Shown one piece after another: positions 8,286-16,286 of a stretch of DNA of 64,000 nucleotides (within the stretch, counting starts at the first letter, position 1; each line of letters starts with the position of its first letter). Where the stretch lies: NCBI RefSeq assembly GCF_008124525.1, contig NZ_VNHJ01000007.1, forward strand, positions 143,592 to 207,591, read 5' to 3'. A program made the translations under genes and the position numbers. This DNA is from Oceanicella actignis. Its GTDB lineage: Bacteria; Pseudomonadota; Alphaproteobacteria; Rhodobacterales; Rhodobacteraceae. Below the pieces are notes generated by a model that saw only the letters and a list, made by a program, of their open reading frames with translations, made no database searches and was not told the origin of the DNA.

Positions 8286-8837
8286 TCACTTGCAGCGCGC
8301 CTGCGCCTCGGCCAGCGCCGCCGTGAAGCCCAGAAGCGAGAAGGTGTCCTTCGTCACCGTGCCGCGGCTGGAGACGCCCGTCAGCACCGCCGTCGCCCCG
8401 CGCTTCATGTCGGCGACCATGCGGTCGTCCTCCTTGGCCGAGCTGAGCCAGGCGCCCTCGCCCTTGGTGAACATCTCGTATTCCGACGAGCCGACCCTGG
8501 CCTTCACCTTCGACCCCGGCTTGAACGGATAGCCCGACAGCATCGAGACCTCGTTCTTCACGCCCCTGGTCGGACGCACCGAGACCATCAGGAAGATGTC
8601 GCCGCGGCGCACCGACACCGGCTTGCCGTCGCGCAGCGCCACCGAGGCGGTCGGCCTGCTGGCGATCCAGCACAGCTTGCCGTCGCGGTCGGATCCGACG
8701 AAGACCGACCAGTCCTTCTTCGCGTCGACGCGGTTGGCCGTCTGCGCCAGGGCCTTCCCCGCCGGCGCGGCCGCCAGCCCCAGCGCGAGGATGGCCGCCG
8801 CCGCCGCCCGGATTCCGGTTTCGATTGCTCTCATCAT
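8286..8837 (-). CDS. IalB-like (invasion associated locus B) periplasmic protein
   Basis: 183 residues with a signal peptide (hydrophobic AAAAAILALGLAAAPAG, cleavage near ALAQ about residue 32). The mature part has the IalB-family layout: W-S-V-F near the N-terminus, CWIASRPTAS, then SVRRGDIFLMVSVRP and a C-terminal CK. The two cysteines (about residues 56 and 182) probably form a disulfide. In Bartonella the family affects erythrocyte entry, but it is widespread in free-living alphaproteobacteria where its role is unknown. Two adjacent ATGs (8837, 8834) are possible starts. It is transcribed away from the asparaginase gene. Confidence 0.78.
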   Translation of the reverse strand: MMRAIETGIRAAAAAILALGLAAAPAGKALAQTANRVDAKKDWSVFVGSDRDGKLCWIASRPTASVALRDGKPVSVRRGDIFLMVSVRPTRGVKNEVSMLSGYPFKPGSKVKARVGSSEYEMFTKGEGAWLSSAKEDDRMVADMKRGATAVLTGVSSRGTVTKDTFSLLGFTAALAEAQARCK

Positions 8838-8903
8838 CGCCTCATCGTCGTTTTTCGTCGTCCGCTCGCGGTTCGCTTCTTCGCGGCGCGCGCGCGTCGC
8901 GGC

Positions 8904-8932
8904 TTTTGCTTGTGCGCCTGCACGGTTAATCT
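8904..8932 (+). promoter_or_regulatory. probable promoter of the asparaginase gene
   Basis: TTTTGC (8904-8909), 17 bases, TAATCT (8927-8932). It sits in the only A+T-rich patch between the divergent IalB-like and asparaginase genes, and the 24-bp tandem repeat follows it in the leader. Confidence 0.4.
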
Positions 8933-8946
8933 AGCCGCAAAGCGCC

Positions 8947-8994
8947 GCCGCGCGCCACCCCCGGCGGGCCGCCGCGCGCCACCCCCGGCGGGCC
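8947..8994. repeat. two perfect 24-bp tandem copies
   Basis: The 24-base unit that begins GCCGCGCGCCACCCCC occurs at 8947-8970 and again, without any mismatch, at 8971-8994. It lies in the leader of the asparaginase gene, 47 bases before its start codon. Only two copies are present, so it is not an array. Confidence 0.95.
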
Positions 8995-9041
8995 GCGGCG
9001 CGGGCTCCGCCGCTTGTCCGCCGCTCGAAGGATCCGCCCCC

Positions 9042-10073
9042 ATGACCCGACCCTCATTCGACGACGCCGCCCCCGTGCTGGTCGAGCTGCGCCGCGGCGA
9101 GATGACCGAATCGGTCCATCGCGGCATCGCCGCCGTCTGCGCCCCCGACGGCGCGCTGATCGCCGCCTGGGGCGACGTCGATCGGCCGATCTACCCGCGC
9201 TCGTCATGCAAGATGCTCCAGGCGCTGCCGCTGGTCGAAAGCGGCGCCGCCGACCGCTTCGGGCTGAACGACGAGCGCCTTGCGCTGGCCTGCGCCTCGC
9301 ACAACGGCGCGCGGATGCACGTCGCGCGCGTGCGCGCCTGGCTGGCGGATCTTGGCCTGGCCGAGAGCGACCTGCGCTGCGGCCCCCAGCGCCCCGACGA
9401 CCGCGAAGAGCGCGAGCGCCTGCGCGCCTGCGGCTGCCCGCCCGACCAGACCCACAACAACTGCTCGGGCAAGCATGCGGGCTTTCTGACCCTGGGGCGG
9501 CATCTGGGCGGCGGGTCCGAATACGTCGATCCCGACCACCCCGTTCAGCGCGCCGTGGCCGAGGCCTTTCACGAAATGACCGGGCAGGAGCCGATCGGAT
9601 ACGGCATCGACGGCTGCTCGGCGCCCAACCACGCCGCCCGGCTGCGCGGGCTGGCGCTGGCGATGGCGCGCATGGCCCGGCCCGAAGGAACCCTGCCGCC
9701 CGCCCGCGCCCAGGCCGCGCGGCGCCTGACCGAGGCCATGGCCGCGCATCCCGAGCTGGTCGCCGGCGAGGGGCGCGCTTGCACCGAGCTGATGCGCGCC
9801 GTCAACGGCGGCGGGCGCGTGCGCGCCGTGATCAAGACCGGCGCCGAGGGCGTCTTCGCCGCCATCCTGCCCGAGCTGGGGCTGGGCGTGGCGCTGAAGA
9901 TCGACGACGGCGCCACGCGCGCCTCCGAGGCCGCCATCGCCGCGATCCTGGTGCGTCTTGGCGTGGCCGATCCCCAGGATCCGGCAGTGCGCAAGCGCCT
10001 TTCGCCCGACGAGATCAACCGCCGCGGCCTGCGCGTGGGCGCGCTGCGCGCGGTCCTGCCCGATCCGGCCTGA
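9042..10073 (+). CDS. asparaginase, Rhizobium etli ReAV type (class 3)
   Basis: 343 residues, family PF06089, unrelated to the common bacterial type I/II L-asparaginases. It hydrolyses L-asparagine to aspartate and ammonia. The SxxK catalytic pair is Ser54-Lys57 (RSSCKMLQ). The metal/substrate motif NNCSGKHAG supplies Cys141 and Lys144, and Cys192 sits in DGCSAPNHA; these correspond to the zinc-site residues described for ReAV. There is no signal peptide, so it is cytoplasmic. The start is ATG 9042; no strong ribosome-binding site is visible apart from GAAGGA at about -15. It stands alone, divergent from the IalB-like gene. Confidence 0.88.
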   Translation: MTRPSFDDAAPVLVELRRGEMTESVHRGIAAVCAPDGALIAAWGDVDRPIYPRSSCKMLQALPLVESGAADRFGLNDERLALACASHNGARMHVARVRAWLADLGLAESDLRCGPQRPDDREERERLRACGCPPDQTHNNCSGKHAGFLTLGRHLGGGSEYVDPDHPVQRAVAEAFHEMTGQEPIGYGIDGCSAPNHAARLRGLALAMARMARPEGTLPPARAQAARRLTEAMAAHPELVAGEGRACTELMRAVNGGGRVRAVIKTGAEGVFAAILPELGLGVALKIDDGATRASEAAIAAILVRLGVADPQDPAVRKRLSPDEINRRGLRVGALRAVLPDPA

Positions 10074-10186
10074 GCGCCGCTCTCCCGCCCGCGCCCGCCG
10101 CGCTAACGCGCCTTTCACGAATGCGCGCCATTCTTCGGAGCGTGGTGATGCGGCGCCCTGCGGCGCCTATGGGAGAGAACGGAGAC

Positions 10187-10594
10187 ATGAGCGCAACCAT
10201 CGTCAGGATTCTGCCGACGGCGCGGGAAGCCGCGCTGGACATCGACGCCATCGAAGCCCTGCGCGAGGCGGTCGGGCCGCATCTGTGCCGCGAGATCATC
10301 GAAGACGGCATCCTGCACGCCACCGATCGCCTCGCGGCGCTCGAGCGGGCGCTGCGCGAAGACGACTGGGCCGCCGTCGCCCGCATCGCGCGCGACCTGA
10401 TCGCCGTGCCGGGCCAGATCGGCATGACCGAGGTCTCGCGCCAGGCGCGCGCGCTGCTGGACGTGTGCGTCGCGCATGACCCAGTGGCGCTGCACGCCGT
10501 CGCCGCGCGGCTGCTGCGCACGGGCCGCGACGCGCTGATGGCCGCGCCCTTCGACGCCGACCGGCTGGACGACGAGGGCGGGCGCGGCGTCTGA
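10187..10594 (+). CDS. hypothetical protein, degenerate Hpt-like fold
   Basis: 135 residues, no signal peptide or membrane segment. The C-terminal half (about 55-125) looks like a histidine phosphotransfer (Hpt) four-helix domain: ALERALREDDWAAVARIARDL, then IAVPGQIGMTEVSRQARALL, resembling the H-x-L-K-G-A-A-G-x-I-G pattern. The phospho-accepting histidine position is Arg69 and the lysine position is Ile72, so it could not carry phosphate in the usual way. GGAG lies close upstream of ATG 10187 (GAACGGAGAC). The fold assignment is inference from pattern only; it may be a scaffold or an unrelated helical protein. Confidence 0.6.
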   Translation: MSATIVRILPTAREAALDIDAIEALREAVGPHLCREIIEDGILHATDRLAALERALREDDWAAVARIARDLIAVPGQIGMTEVSRQARALLDVCVAHDPVALHAVAARLLRTGRDALMAAPFDADRLDDEGGRGV

Positions 10595-10708
10595 TCCGCC
10601 GCCAGACGGAAAGGCGGCCCGGCGCCTCTTGCGCCGCGGGGCGCGCGGGGCGATCGTCCGGCCAGGCGGCCCGCGCCAGGGCCGCGCGCGCACGCAGGAG
10701 GATCGCTC

Positions 10709-11428
10709 ATGCCCCAGCCCCTCACGCCCCCGGCCGGCGCCGCCTCCGCGACCGTCTGCGTCTTCGATGCCTACGGCACGCTCTTCGACGTGGCCGCCGC
10801 GGCGCGCAATCTTGCCGCCCAACCGGGCAAGGAAAGCTTCGCGCGCATCTGGCCCCGCCTGTCCGAGATCTGGCGCGCCAAGCAGCTGCAATACACATGG
10901 CTGCGCGCGGCGGCCGGCGTGCATGCCGATTTCTGGACGGTGACGGCGCAGGCGCTCGACTACGCCATCGAGGCTGTCGGCCCCGACGCCGCCCCCGAGC
11001 GCGAGGCGCTGCTCGCGCTCTACCGCCGGCTCGACGCCTATCCCGAGGCGCCGGCGGCGCTGAGGGCGCTGCGCGCGGCGGGCCTGCGCACGGCCATCCT
11101 CTCGAACGGCACGCCCGACATGCTGGCCGACGCGGTCGAAAGCGCCGGCATGGCCGATCTTCTCGACGCCACGCTGTCGGTCGAATCGGTGGGCGTGTTC
11201 AAACCCGCCCCCGCGGCCTACGCGCTGGTCGAGCGCCATTTCGGCGTTCCCGCGGGCCAGGTTCTGTTCCTTTCGTCCAACGGCTGGGACGCGGCGGGCG
11301 CGGCGGGCTACGGCTTTCGCGCCGCCTGGGTCAACCGCGCGGGCGACCCGGTCGAGCGACTGCCCTGGCGCCCGGCCGCCATCCTGCGCGATCTGAGCGG
11401 CGTCCCCGCCCTGGCGGGCGTCGCATGA
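10709..11428 (+). CDS. haloacid dehalogenase, type II (HAD superfamily)
   Basis: 239 residues. HAD motif I is FDAYGTLFD with Asp20 as nucleophile; motif II is LSNGTPDML; the lysine is in SVGVFKPAPAAY; and motif IV is FLSSNGWDAAGA. The S-S-N-x-W-D sequence is characteristic of L-2-haloacid dehalogenases, which hydrolyse 2-haloalkanoates to hydroxy acids. Family members may also serve as general phosphatases, so the physiological substrate is not certain. AGGAGG lies seven bases before ATG 10709. Its stop overlaps the start of the alpha/beta hydrolase (ATGA), so the three genes from here to 13274 form one translationally coupled unit. Confidence 0.87.
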   Translation: MPQPLTPPAGAASATVCVFDAYGTLFDVAAAARNLAAQPGKESFARIWPRLSEIWRAKQLQYTWLRAAAGVHADFWTVTAQALDYAIEAVGPDAAPEREALLALYRRLDAYPEAPAALRALRAAGLRTAILSNGTPDMLADAVESAGMADLLDATLSVESVGVFKPAPAAYALVERHFGVPAGQVLFLSSNGWDAAGAAGYGFRAAWVNRAGDPVERLPWRPAAILRDLSGVPALAGVA

Positions 11429-12279
11429 GCGCCGAGCCCCGCTTCTTCGCCGCACCCGATGGCCGCCGGCTGGCCTATTGGGACGAGGGCGACGGGCCGC
11501 CGGTGCTGTGCCTGGCCGGGCTGTCGCGCAACCGCCGCGATTTCGAGCCCTTGCGCGACGCGCTGGTCGGCCGGTGGCGCGTCATCCGGCTGGATTCGCG
11601 CGGCCGCGGCCGGTCCGAGCGCGCGCGCGATCCGCTGGCCGAATACGCCCCCGCGGTCGAGGCCGCCGACGCGCTGGCGCTGCTCGACCATCTGGGGCTG
11701 GAGGGCGCGGCGGTGGTCGGGACCTCGCGCGGGGGCATATTGGGCATGACCATGGCGGCGCTGCGCCCGGGCTCGGTGCGCGCCCTGGTCCTCAACGACA
11801 TCGGCATCGAGGTGCGGATCAACGGGCTGCGGCGCATCATGGGCTATCTTGGTCTGCCCCCGGACCACGCCAGCTTCGAAGAAGCCGCCCGCGCCATCGC
11901 CGAGGCCGAGGCGGCGCGTTTCCCGGGCGTTCCCCTGGCGCGGTGGGAGCGGCATGCGCGCGCGATTTTCGACGACGAGGGCGGGCGGCCCGTCCTGTCC
12001 TACGACCCGCGGCTGCGCGACGCGACGGCGGCGGCGCTGGCCGCGGTCGAAGGCGATTCGCTGTCGCTAGAGCCGCTGTTCGCCGCGCTCGAGGGCGTGC
12101 CGCTCCTGACGATCCGCGGCGAGAATTCCGACATCCTCGACGCCGACGCGCTGGCGCGGATGGCCGCTCTGCGCCCGGACATGGCGCATGTGACCATCGC
12201 CGATCGCGGGCATGCGCCGTTCCTGGACGAACCCGAGGCGATCGCGGCGATCGAATCGCTGCTGGCGCGCGCGCGATGA
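11425..12279 (+). CDS. alpha/beta hydrolase
   Basis: 284 residues with the alpha/beta-hydrolase fold. The oxyanion region is CLAGLSRNRRDF, the nucleophile elbow is GTSRGG (Ser about residue 105), and the catalytic histidine is in DRGHAPFLDEPE near the C-terminus; the acid is probably the Asp in GENSDIL. No signal peptide. It resembles soluble esterases or C-C hydrolases; the substrate is unknown. The start overlaps the HAD stop by four bases, and its own stop overlaps the next gene in the same ATGA manner. Confidence 0.85.
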   Translation: MSAEPRFFAAPDGRRLAYWDEGDGPPVLCLAGLSRNRRDFEPLRDALVGRWRVIRLDSRGRGRSERARDPLAEYAPAVEAADALALLDHLGLEGAAVVGTSRGGILGMTMAALRPGSVRALVLNDIGIEVRINGLRRIMGYLGLPPDHASFEEAARAIAEAEAARFPGVPLARWERHARAIFDDEGGRPVLSYDPRLRDATAAALAAVEGDSLSLEPLFAALEGVPLLTIRGENSDILDADALARMAALRPDMAHVTIADRGHAPFLDEPEAIAAIESLLARAR

Positions 12280-13274
12280 GCGGCTTCGCGGTCGATCCGG
12301 CCATGATCGCCGACGCGGCGCGCCGGCTGGACGGGCGGGCGCTGCGCACGCCGCTGCTGGAATCGGCGTTGCTCAACGAAGCGGCAGGGCGGCGAATCCT
12401 GATCAAGGCCGAATGCCTTCAGCATGGCGGCGCCTTCAAGTTCCGCGGCGCCTGGTCGGCGATGACCGCGCTGGCGCCCGAGCGCCTGCGGGCCGGCGTC
12501 ATCGCCTATTCATCGGGCAACCATGCGCAGGGCGTGGCGCTGGCGGCGCGGCTTCTGGGCGTTCCGGCGGTGATCGTGATGCCCGAGGACGCCCCGCGCG
12601 CCAAGCGCGAGGCGACGCGCGCGCTGGGGGCCGAGCTGGCGACCTATCGCCGGGGCGAGGAAAGCCGCGAGGAGCTTGCCGCCCGCATCGCCCGCGCCCG
12701 CGGCCTGACGCTGGTGCGGCCCTATGACGATCCGCACGTCATCGCCGGCCAGGGCACGGCGGGGCTCGAGATCGCCGCCCAGGCCCGCGCCGCGGGCGTC
12801 GCGCGCGCCGAGGTGCTGGTTCCCTGCGGCGGCGGCGGGCTGACGGCCGGGGTCGCGCTGGCCCTGGCCGAGGCGGCGCCGGACATGCGCGTGCGTCCGG
12901 TCGAGCCCGAGGGCTTCGACGACGTCGCGCGCTCGCTCGCGGCCGGGCGGCGGCTGAGCAACCCGTCCGAGAAGGGTTCGATCTGCGACGCCATCCTGAC
13001 CCCCTGCCCCGGCGAGCTGACCTTTCCCATCATGCGCGCGCTGTGCGGCCCCGGCCTTCGGGTGCGGGACGACGAGGCCCTGCGCGCCATGGCGACGGCG
13101 TTCGAGCGCCTGCGGATCGTCGTCGAGCCGGGCGGCGCGGCGGCGCTGGCGGCGGCACTGTTCCGGCCCGATTCGCTCGAATCCGACGCGGCGATCGTGA
13201 TCGCCTCGGGCGGCAACGTCGATTCGGCGCTTTTCGCGCGCGCATTGACCCGCAATGACGGCGCCGAGGTCTGA
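12276..13274 (+). CDS. threonine/serine dehydratase-like PLP enzyme
   Basis: 332 residues, fold-type II PLP enzyme. The PLP lysine lies in HGGAFKFRGAWS (about residue 54), followed by the substrate loop YSSGNHAQGVALA and the phosphate-binding glycine run PCGGGGLTAG near 186. There is no C-terminal ACT regulatory domain, so it is of the catabolic/serine-racemase-like size class. Likely reactions are deamination of threonine or serine to a 2-oxoacid, or of 3-hydroxyaspartate. It is the last gene of the overlapping HAD-hydrolase-dehydratase unit, followed by a gene-free interval. Confidence 0.85.
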   Translation: MSGFAVDPAMIADAARRLDGRALRTPLLESALLNEAAGRRILIKAECLQHGGAFKFRGAWSAMTALAPERLRAGVIAYSSGNHAQGVALAARLLGVPAVIVMPEDAPRAKREATRALGAELATYRRGEESREELAARIARARGLTLVRPYDDPHVIAGQGTAGLEIAAQARAAGVARAEVLVPCGGGGLTAGVALALAEAAPDMRVRPVEPEGFDDVARSLAAGRRLSNPSEKGSICDAILTPCPGELTFPIMRALCGPGLRVRDDEALRAMATAFERLRIVVEPGGAAALAAALFRPDSLESDAAIVIASGGNVDSALFARALTRNDGAEV

Positions 13275-13297
13275 ATCCCGCGTCGCGCCTCGCCCTG

Positions 13298-13587
13298 TTA
13301 GGTATTTCTACGGCGCCTGACGGCGCTGCGCGCGCGGACGCGTCACGAACCGATCACGCGGAATCGCCCATACATGTCCTGCAACGCACGGTGAGGGTGT
13401 GGGGCGAAGAACAGGAAGGCGCAGGACATGTGAACGGCGCCGCTGAGGAACCGGAAATTGAGGCCGGGAGACAGCGGGAACACCGCCGCCACGCGACGGC
13501 AACTCTTGGGGAAGACATGCCGCGCCGCGGCGCCGCCTGACGAAGGCCCGTCTCGAGATTTCCGAGACGGGCCTTCAACTTGTTTTC
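13298..13587 (+). ncRNA. candidate structured non-coding RNA
   Basis: The ~400 bases from 13275 to 13674 contain no credible gene. On the plus strand they hold a long rod-like hairpin: an uninterrupted 11-bp stem ACATGTCCTGC (13372-13382) / GCAGGACATGT (13421-13431), extended outward by CGCC/GGCG, GCGG/CCGC and TCA/TGA pairs across small internal loops, with an inner hairpin (CGCAC...GTGTG). About 110 bases later comes a 14-bp terminator stem. I checked for, and did not find, the conserved cores of RNase P RNA, SRP RNA and tmRNA. The 5' end is a guess (an A+T-rich patch near 13298-13312). It could instead be 3'-UTR structure of the minus-strand gene. Confidence 0.35.
13542..13587 (+). terminator. 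intrinsic terminator, 14-bp perfect stem
   Basis: GAAGGCCCGTCTCG (13542-13555) pairs perfectly with CGAGACGGGCCTTC (13563-13576) around a 7-base loop, followed by AACTTGTTTT. It terminates plus-strand transcription from the dehydratase or a separate RNA. On the minus strand no T-run follows. Confidence 0.75.
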
Positions 13588-13674
13588 AGCGCCCGCCCCC
13601 CCGTCGCGGCGGACGTCGCGCCGGGGCGGGCGCGCGGTCGGCCCCGGCGCGGGCGGACCCGGAGCGGGCGGCGG

Positions 13675-16164
13675 TCAGCCGTCCTTGCGGATGCGCTCGT
13701 TCTTCGGATCGTAGGGGCTTTCCTCGACCACCTCGGCGTCCCACAGCCGGCGCAGCATGCGCACCTGCAGCTTCGTGCCGGGCGCGGCCAGATCGGGGCG
13801 CACATAGCCGATGCCGATCGACTTGCCGAAGGCCACCGAATATCCGCCCGAGGTCAGACGCCCGACCTTCTCGCCGTCCTTGAGCAGCGCCTCGCGCCCC
13901 CAGGGGTCGGCGTCCTCGGGACCGTCGATCAGCAGCGTCACGCAGGACGAGCGGATGCCCAGGGCCTGCATCGCCGCCTTGCCGCGGAAGTCCTTCTCCA
14001 TGTCCACGAAGCGGTGCAGGCCGGCCTCGAGCGGGGTGGCGTCGCGGCCCAGATCCGAGCCGAAGGCGCGGTAGGACTTCTCCTGCCGCAGCCAGTTCTG
14101 CGCGCGCGCGCCCACCAGCTTGAGGCCGTGCTTCTCGCCCGCCTCCATCAGCCGGTCGAAAAGGTGGTTCTGCATCTCGATCGGGTGGTGCAGCTCCCAT
14201 CCCAGCTCGCCGGTGTAGGCCACGCGGATCGCCAGCGTGCGGACCATGCCCAGGTCGATCTCCCTGGCCGAGAGCCAGGGGAACGCCTTGTTGGTCAGCG
14301 CCGAGGCGGGGTCGGCGTCGACGATCAGCTCGCGCAGGATATCGCGGCTGTTGGGGCCGGCCAGGGCGAAGACGCCATATTGGGTGGTGACGTCCTGCAC
14401 CTCGATCCAGCCGAATTCGTCGCGCTTCTTCTCGGCCTGCTTGACGAAGAAGTCGTGGTCGTATTCCTGCGCCGCGCCGGCGGTGATGACGTAGTAGTCG
14501 TCCGGCGCAAGGCGCACGATGGTCGCCTCGGTGCGGATCGTGCCGGCCTCGGTCAGCGCATAGGTCAGATTGATGCGCCCCACGCGCGGCAGCTTGTTGC
14601 AGGTCAGCCAGTCGAGGAAGGCGGTCGCGCCCGGCCCCTTGATGCGGTGCTTGGCGAAGGCGGTGGCGTCGATCATGCCCGCCGCGCCGCGGATGGCCTT
14701 GGCCTCTTCGACCGCGTAGGGCCACCAGCCGCCGCGGCGGAAGCTGCGCGCGGCGTGGTCGTCGAAGCCCTGGGGAGCGAAGTAGTTCGGGCGCTCCCAG
14801 CCGTTGACCTGGCCGAACTGGGCGCCGCGCGCCTTCATGCGGTCATAGCAGGGGGCGGTGCGCAGGGGCCGGCAGGCGGGGCGCTCCTCGTCCGGGTGGT
14901 GCAGGATGTAGACGTGCTCGTAGGCCTCCTCGTTCTTCTTCGCCGCGTATTCGCGGTTGACCCAGCGGCCGAAGCGGCGCGGGTCGAGCGACCACATGTC
15001 GATCTCGGCCTCGCCCTCGGTCATCAGCTGCGCCAGGTAATGGCCGGTTCCGCCGGCGGCGGTGATGCCGAAGCTGAAGCCCTCGGCGAACCAGAAGTTC
15101 TCGACCCCCGGCGCGGGGCCGACCAGCGGGTTTCCGTCGGGCGTGTAGCAGATGGGGCCGTTGAAATCGTCCTTCAGGCCCACCGTCTCGGTCGAGGGGA
15201 TGCGGTGGATCATGGACATGTATTCCTCCTCGATCCGCTCGAGATCGAGCGGGAAGAGGTCGGCGCGGAAGCTGTCGGGCACGCCGAACTTGAAGCAGGC
15301 CGGGGCGCCGCGCTCATAGGGCCCCAGGATCCAGCCGCCGCGCTCTTCGCGCACATACCACTTGGCGTCGGCGTCGCGCAGCACGGGATGCTCGGGATTG
15401 CCGGCCTTGCGCCATTCGACCAGGGCGGGGTCGGGCTCGGTGACGATATACTGGTGCTCGACCGGAATGGCGGGGATGTAGCAGCCGACCATGGCCGCCG
15501 TGCGCTGGGCGTGGTTGCCGGTGGCGGTGACGACGTGCTCGCAGACGATCTCGAAGGTTTCCTCGCCGGGCACGAGGTTGCCGCCCTTCTCGATCATCTT
15601 GCGGCCCTTGACGACCCACTCGCCGCCGCGGCGCTCGAAGCCGTCGACCTGGACCTTGCGGTAGATCGCCGCGCCGCGCTGGCGCGCGCCCTTGGCCATG
15701 GCCTGGGTGACGTCGGCGGGGTTGATGTAGCCGTCGGTGGGGTGGAAGATCGCGCCCTTGAGGTCCTCGGTGCGGACCAGGGGCCAGCGCTCCTTGATCT
15801 GGGCGGGGGTCAGCCACTCGACCGGGATGCCGACCGATTCGGCGGTCGAGGCGTAAAGCGCGTATTCGTCCATGCGCGCGTCGGTCTGCGCCATGCGCAG
15901 GTTGCCCACCACCGAAAAGCCGGGGTTGAGGCCGGTTTCGGCCTCGAGCGTCTTGTAGAACTTGACCGAATAATCGTGGATGTGGCTGACCGCGTAGCTC
16001 ATGTTGAACAGCGGCAGCAGCCCGGCGGCGTGCCAGGTCGAGCCGGCGGTCAGCTCGTCGCGCTCGAGCAGGACCGTGTCCCAGCCGGCCTTGGCAAGGT
16101 GGTAGGCGATCGAGACGCCGACGGCCCCGCCTCCGACGACGACTGCGCGCGCATGGGTTTTCAT
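13675..16164 (-). CDS. GcvT-containing FAD oxidoreductase (dimethylglycine/sarcosine dehydrogenase-like)
   Basis: 829 residues. The N-terminal DAO-type FAD domain starts with VVVGGGAVGVSIAYHLA, and STWHAAG follows at about residue 42; in dimethylglycine and sarcosine dehydrogenases the FAD is covalently bound to the histidine of this motif (His45 here). After about residue 430 come the aminomethyltransferase (GcvT) folate-binding domain (YGVFALAGPNSRDIL, then ELGWELHHP) and its C-terminal barrel. Such enzymes oxidatively demethylate N-methylglycines and pass the methylene group to tetrahydrofolate. The substrate is not fixed by sequence; some Rhodobacterales paralogues act on other methylated compounds. 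Single gene, with no betaine genes nearby. Confidence 0.85.
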   Translation of the reverse strand: MKTHARAVVVGGGAVGVSIAYHLAKAGWDTVLLERDELTAGSTWHAAGLLPLFNMSYAVSHIHDYSVKFYKTLEAETGLNPGFSVVGNLRMAQTDARMDEYALYASTAESVGIPVEWLTPAQIKERWPLVRTEDLKGAIFHPTDGYINPADVTQAMAKGARQRGAAIYRKVQVDGFERRGGEWVVKGRKMIEKGGNLVPGEETFEIVCEHVVTATGNHAQRTAAMVGCYIPAIPVEHQYIVTEPDPALVEWRKAGNPEHPVLRDADAKWYVREERGGWILGPYERGAPACFKFGVPDSFRADLFPLDLERIEEEYMSMIHRIPSTETVGLKDDFNGPICYTPDGNPLVGPAPGVENFWFAEGFSFGITAAGGTGHYLAQLMTEGEAEIDMWSLDPRRFGRWVNREYAAKKNEEAYEHVYILHHPDEERPACRPLRTAPCYDRMKARGAQFGQVNGWERPNYFAPQGFDDHAARSFRRGGWWPYAVEEAKAIRGAAGMIDATAFAKHRIKGPGATAFLDWLTCNKLPRVGRINLTYALTEAGTIRTEATIVRLAPDDYYVITAGAAQEYDHDFFVKQAEKKRDEFGWIEVQDVTTQYGVFALAGPNSRDILRELIVDADPASALTNKAFPWLSAREIDLGMVRTLAIRVAYTGELGWELHHPIEMQNHLFDRLMEAGEKHGLKLVGARAQNWLRQEKSYRAFGSDLGRDATPLEAGLHRFVDMEKDFRGKAAMQALGIRSSCVTLLIDGPEDADPWGREALLKDGEKVGRLTSGGYSVAFGKSIGIGYVRPDLAAPGTKLQVRMLRRLWDAEVVEESPYDPKNERIRKDG

Positions 16165-16286
16165 CTGTATCCTCCGTCGGATGCCTCGGAATGCGTCGCC
16201 CCTATCAAGCGCGCCGCGCCGCGCCGCGCGCGGCGGCAGGCGACGCGCGGGCGCGGCTTTGCGACACGCGCCGTCGCGGCGGGCCG

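Noticed and set aside
8947..8994. CRISPR-like array
   Set aside because: Only two directly adjacent 24-bp copies without spacers; this is a simple tandem duplication.
13308..13502. Small minus-strand protein (64 codons) in the structured interval
   Set aside because: Arg/Pro-rich with no ribosome-binding site. The strong base-pairing and terminator favour an RNA explanation.
13298..13587. Assignment of the structured interval as RNase P RNA, SRP RNA, tmRNA or a riboswitch
   Set aside because: The conserved cores of the first three were not found, and no plus-strand gene follows for a riboswitch to control. 6S RNA remains possible but unproven, so the call was kept generic.
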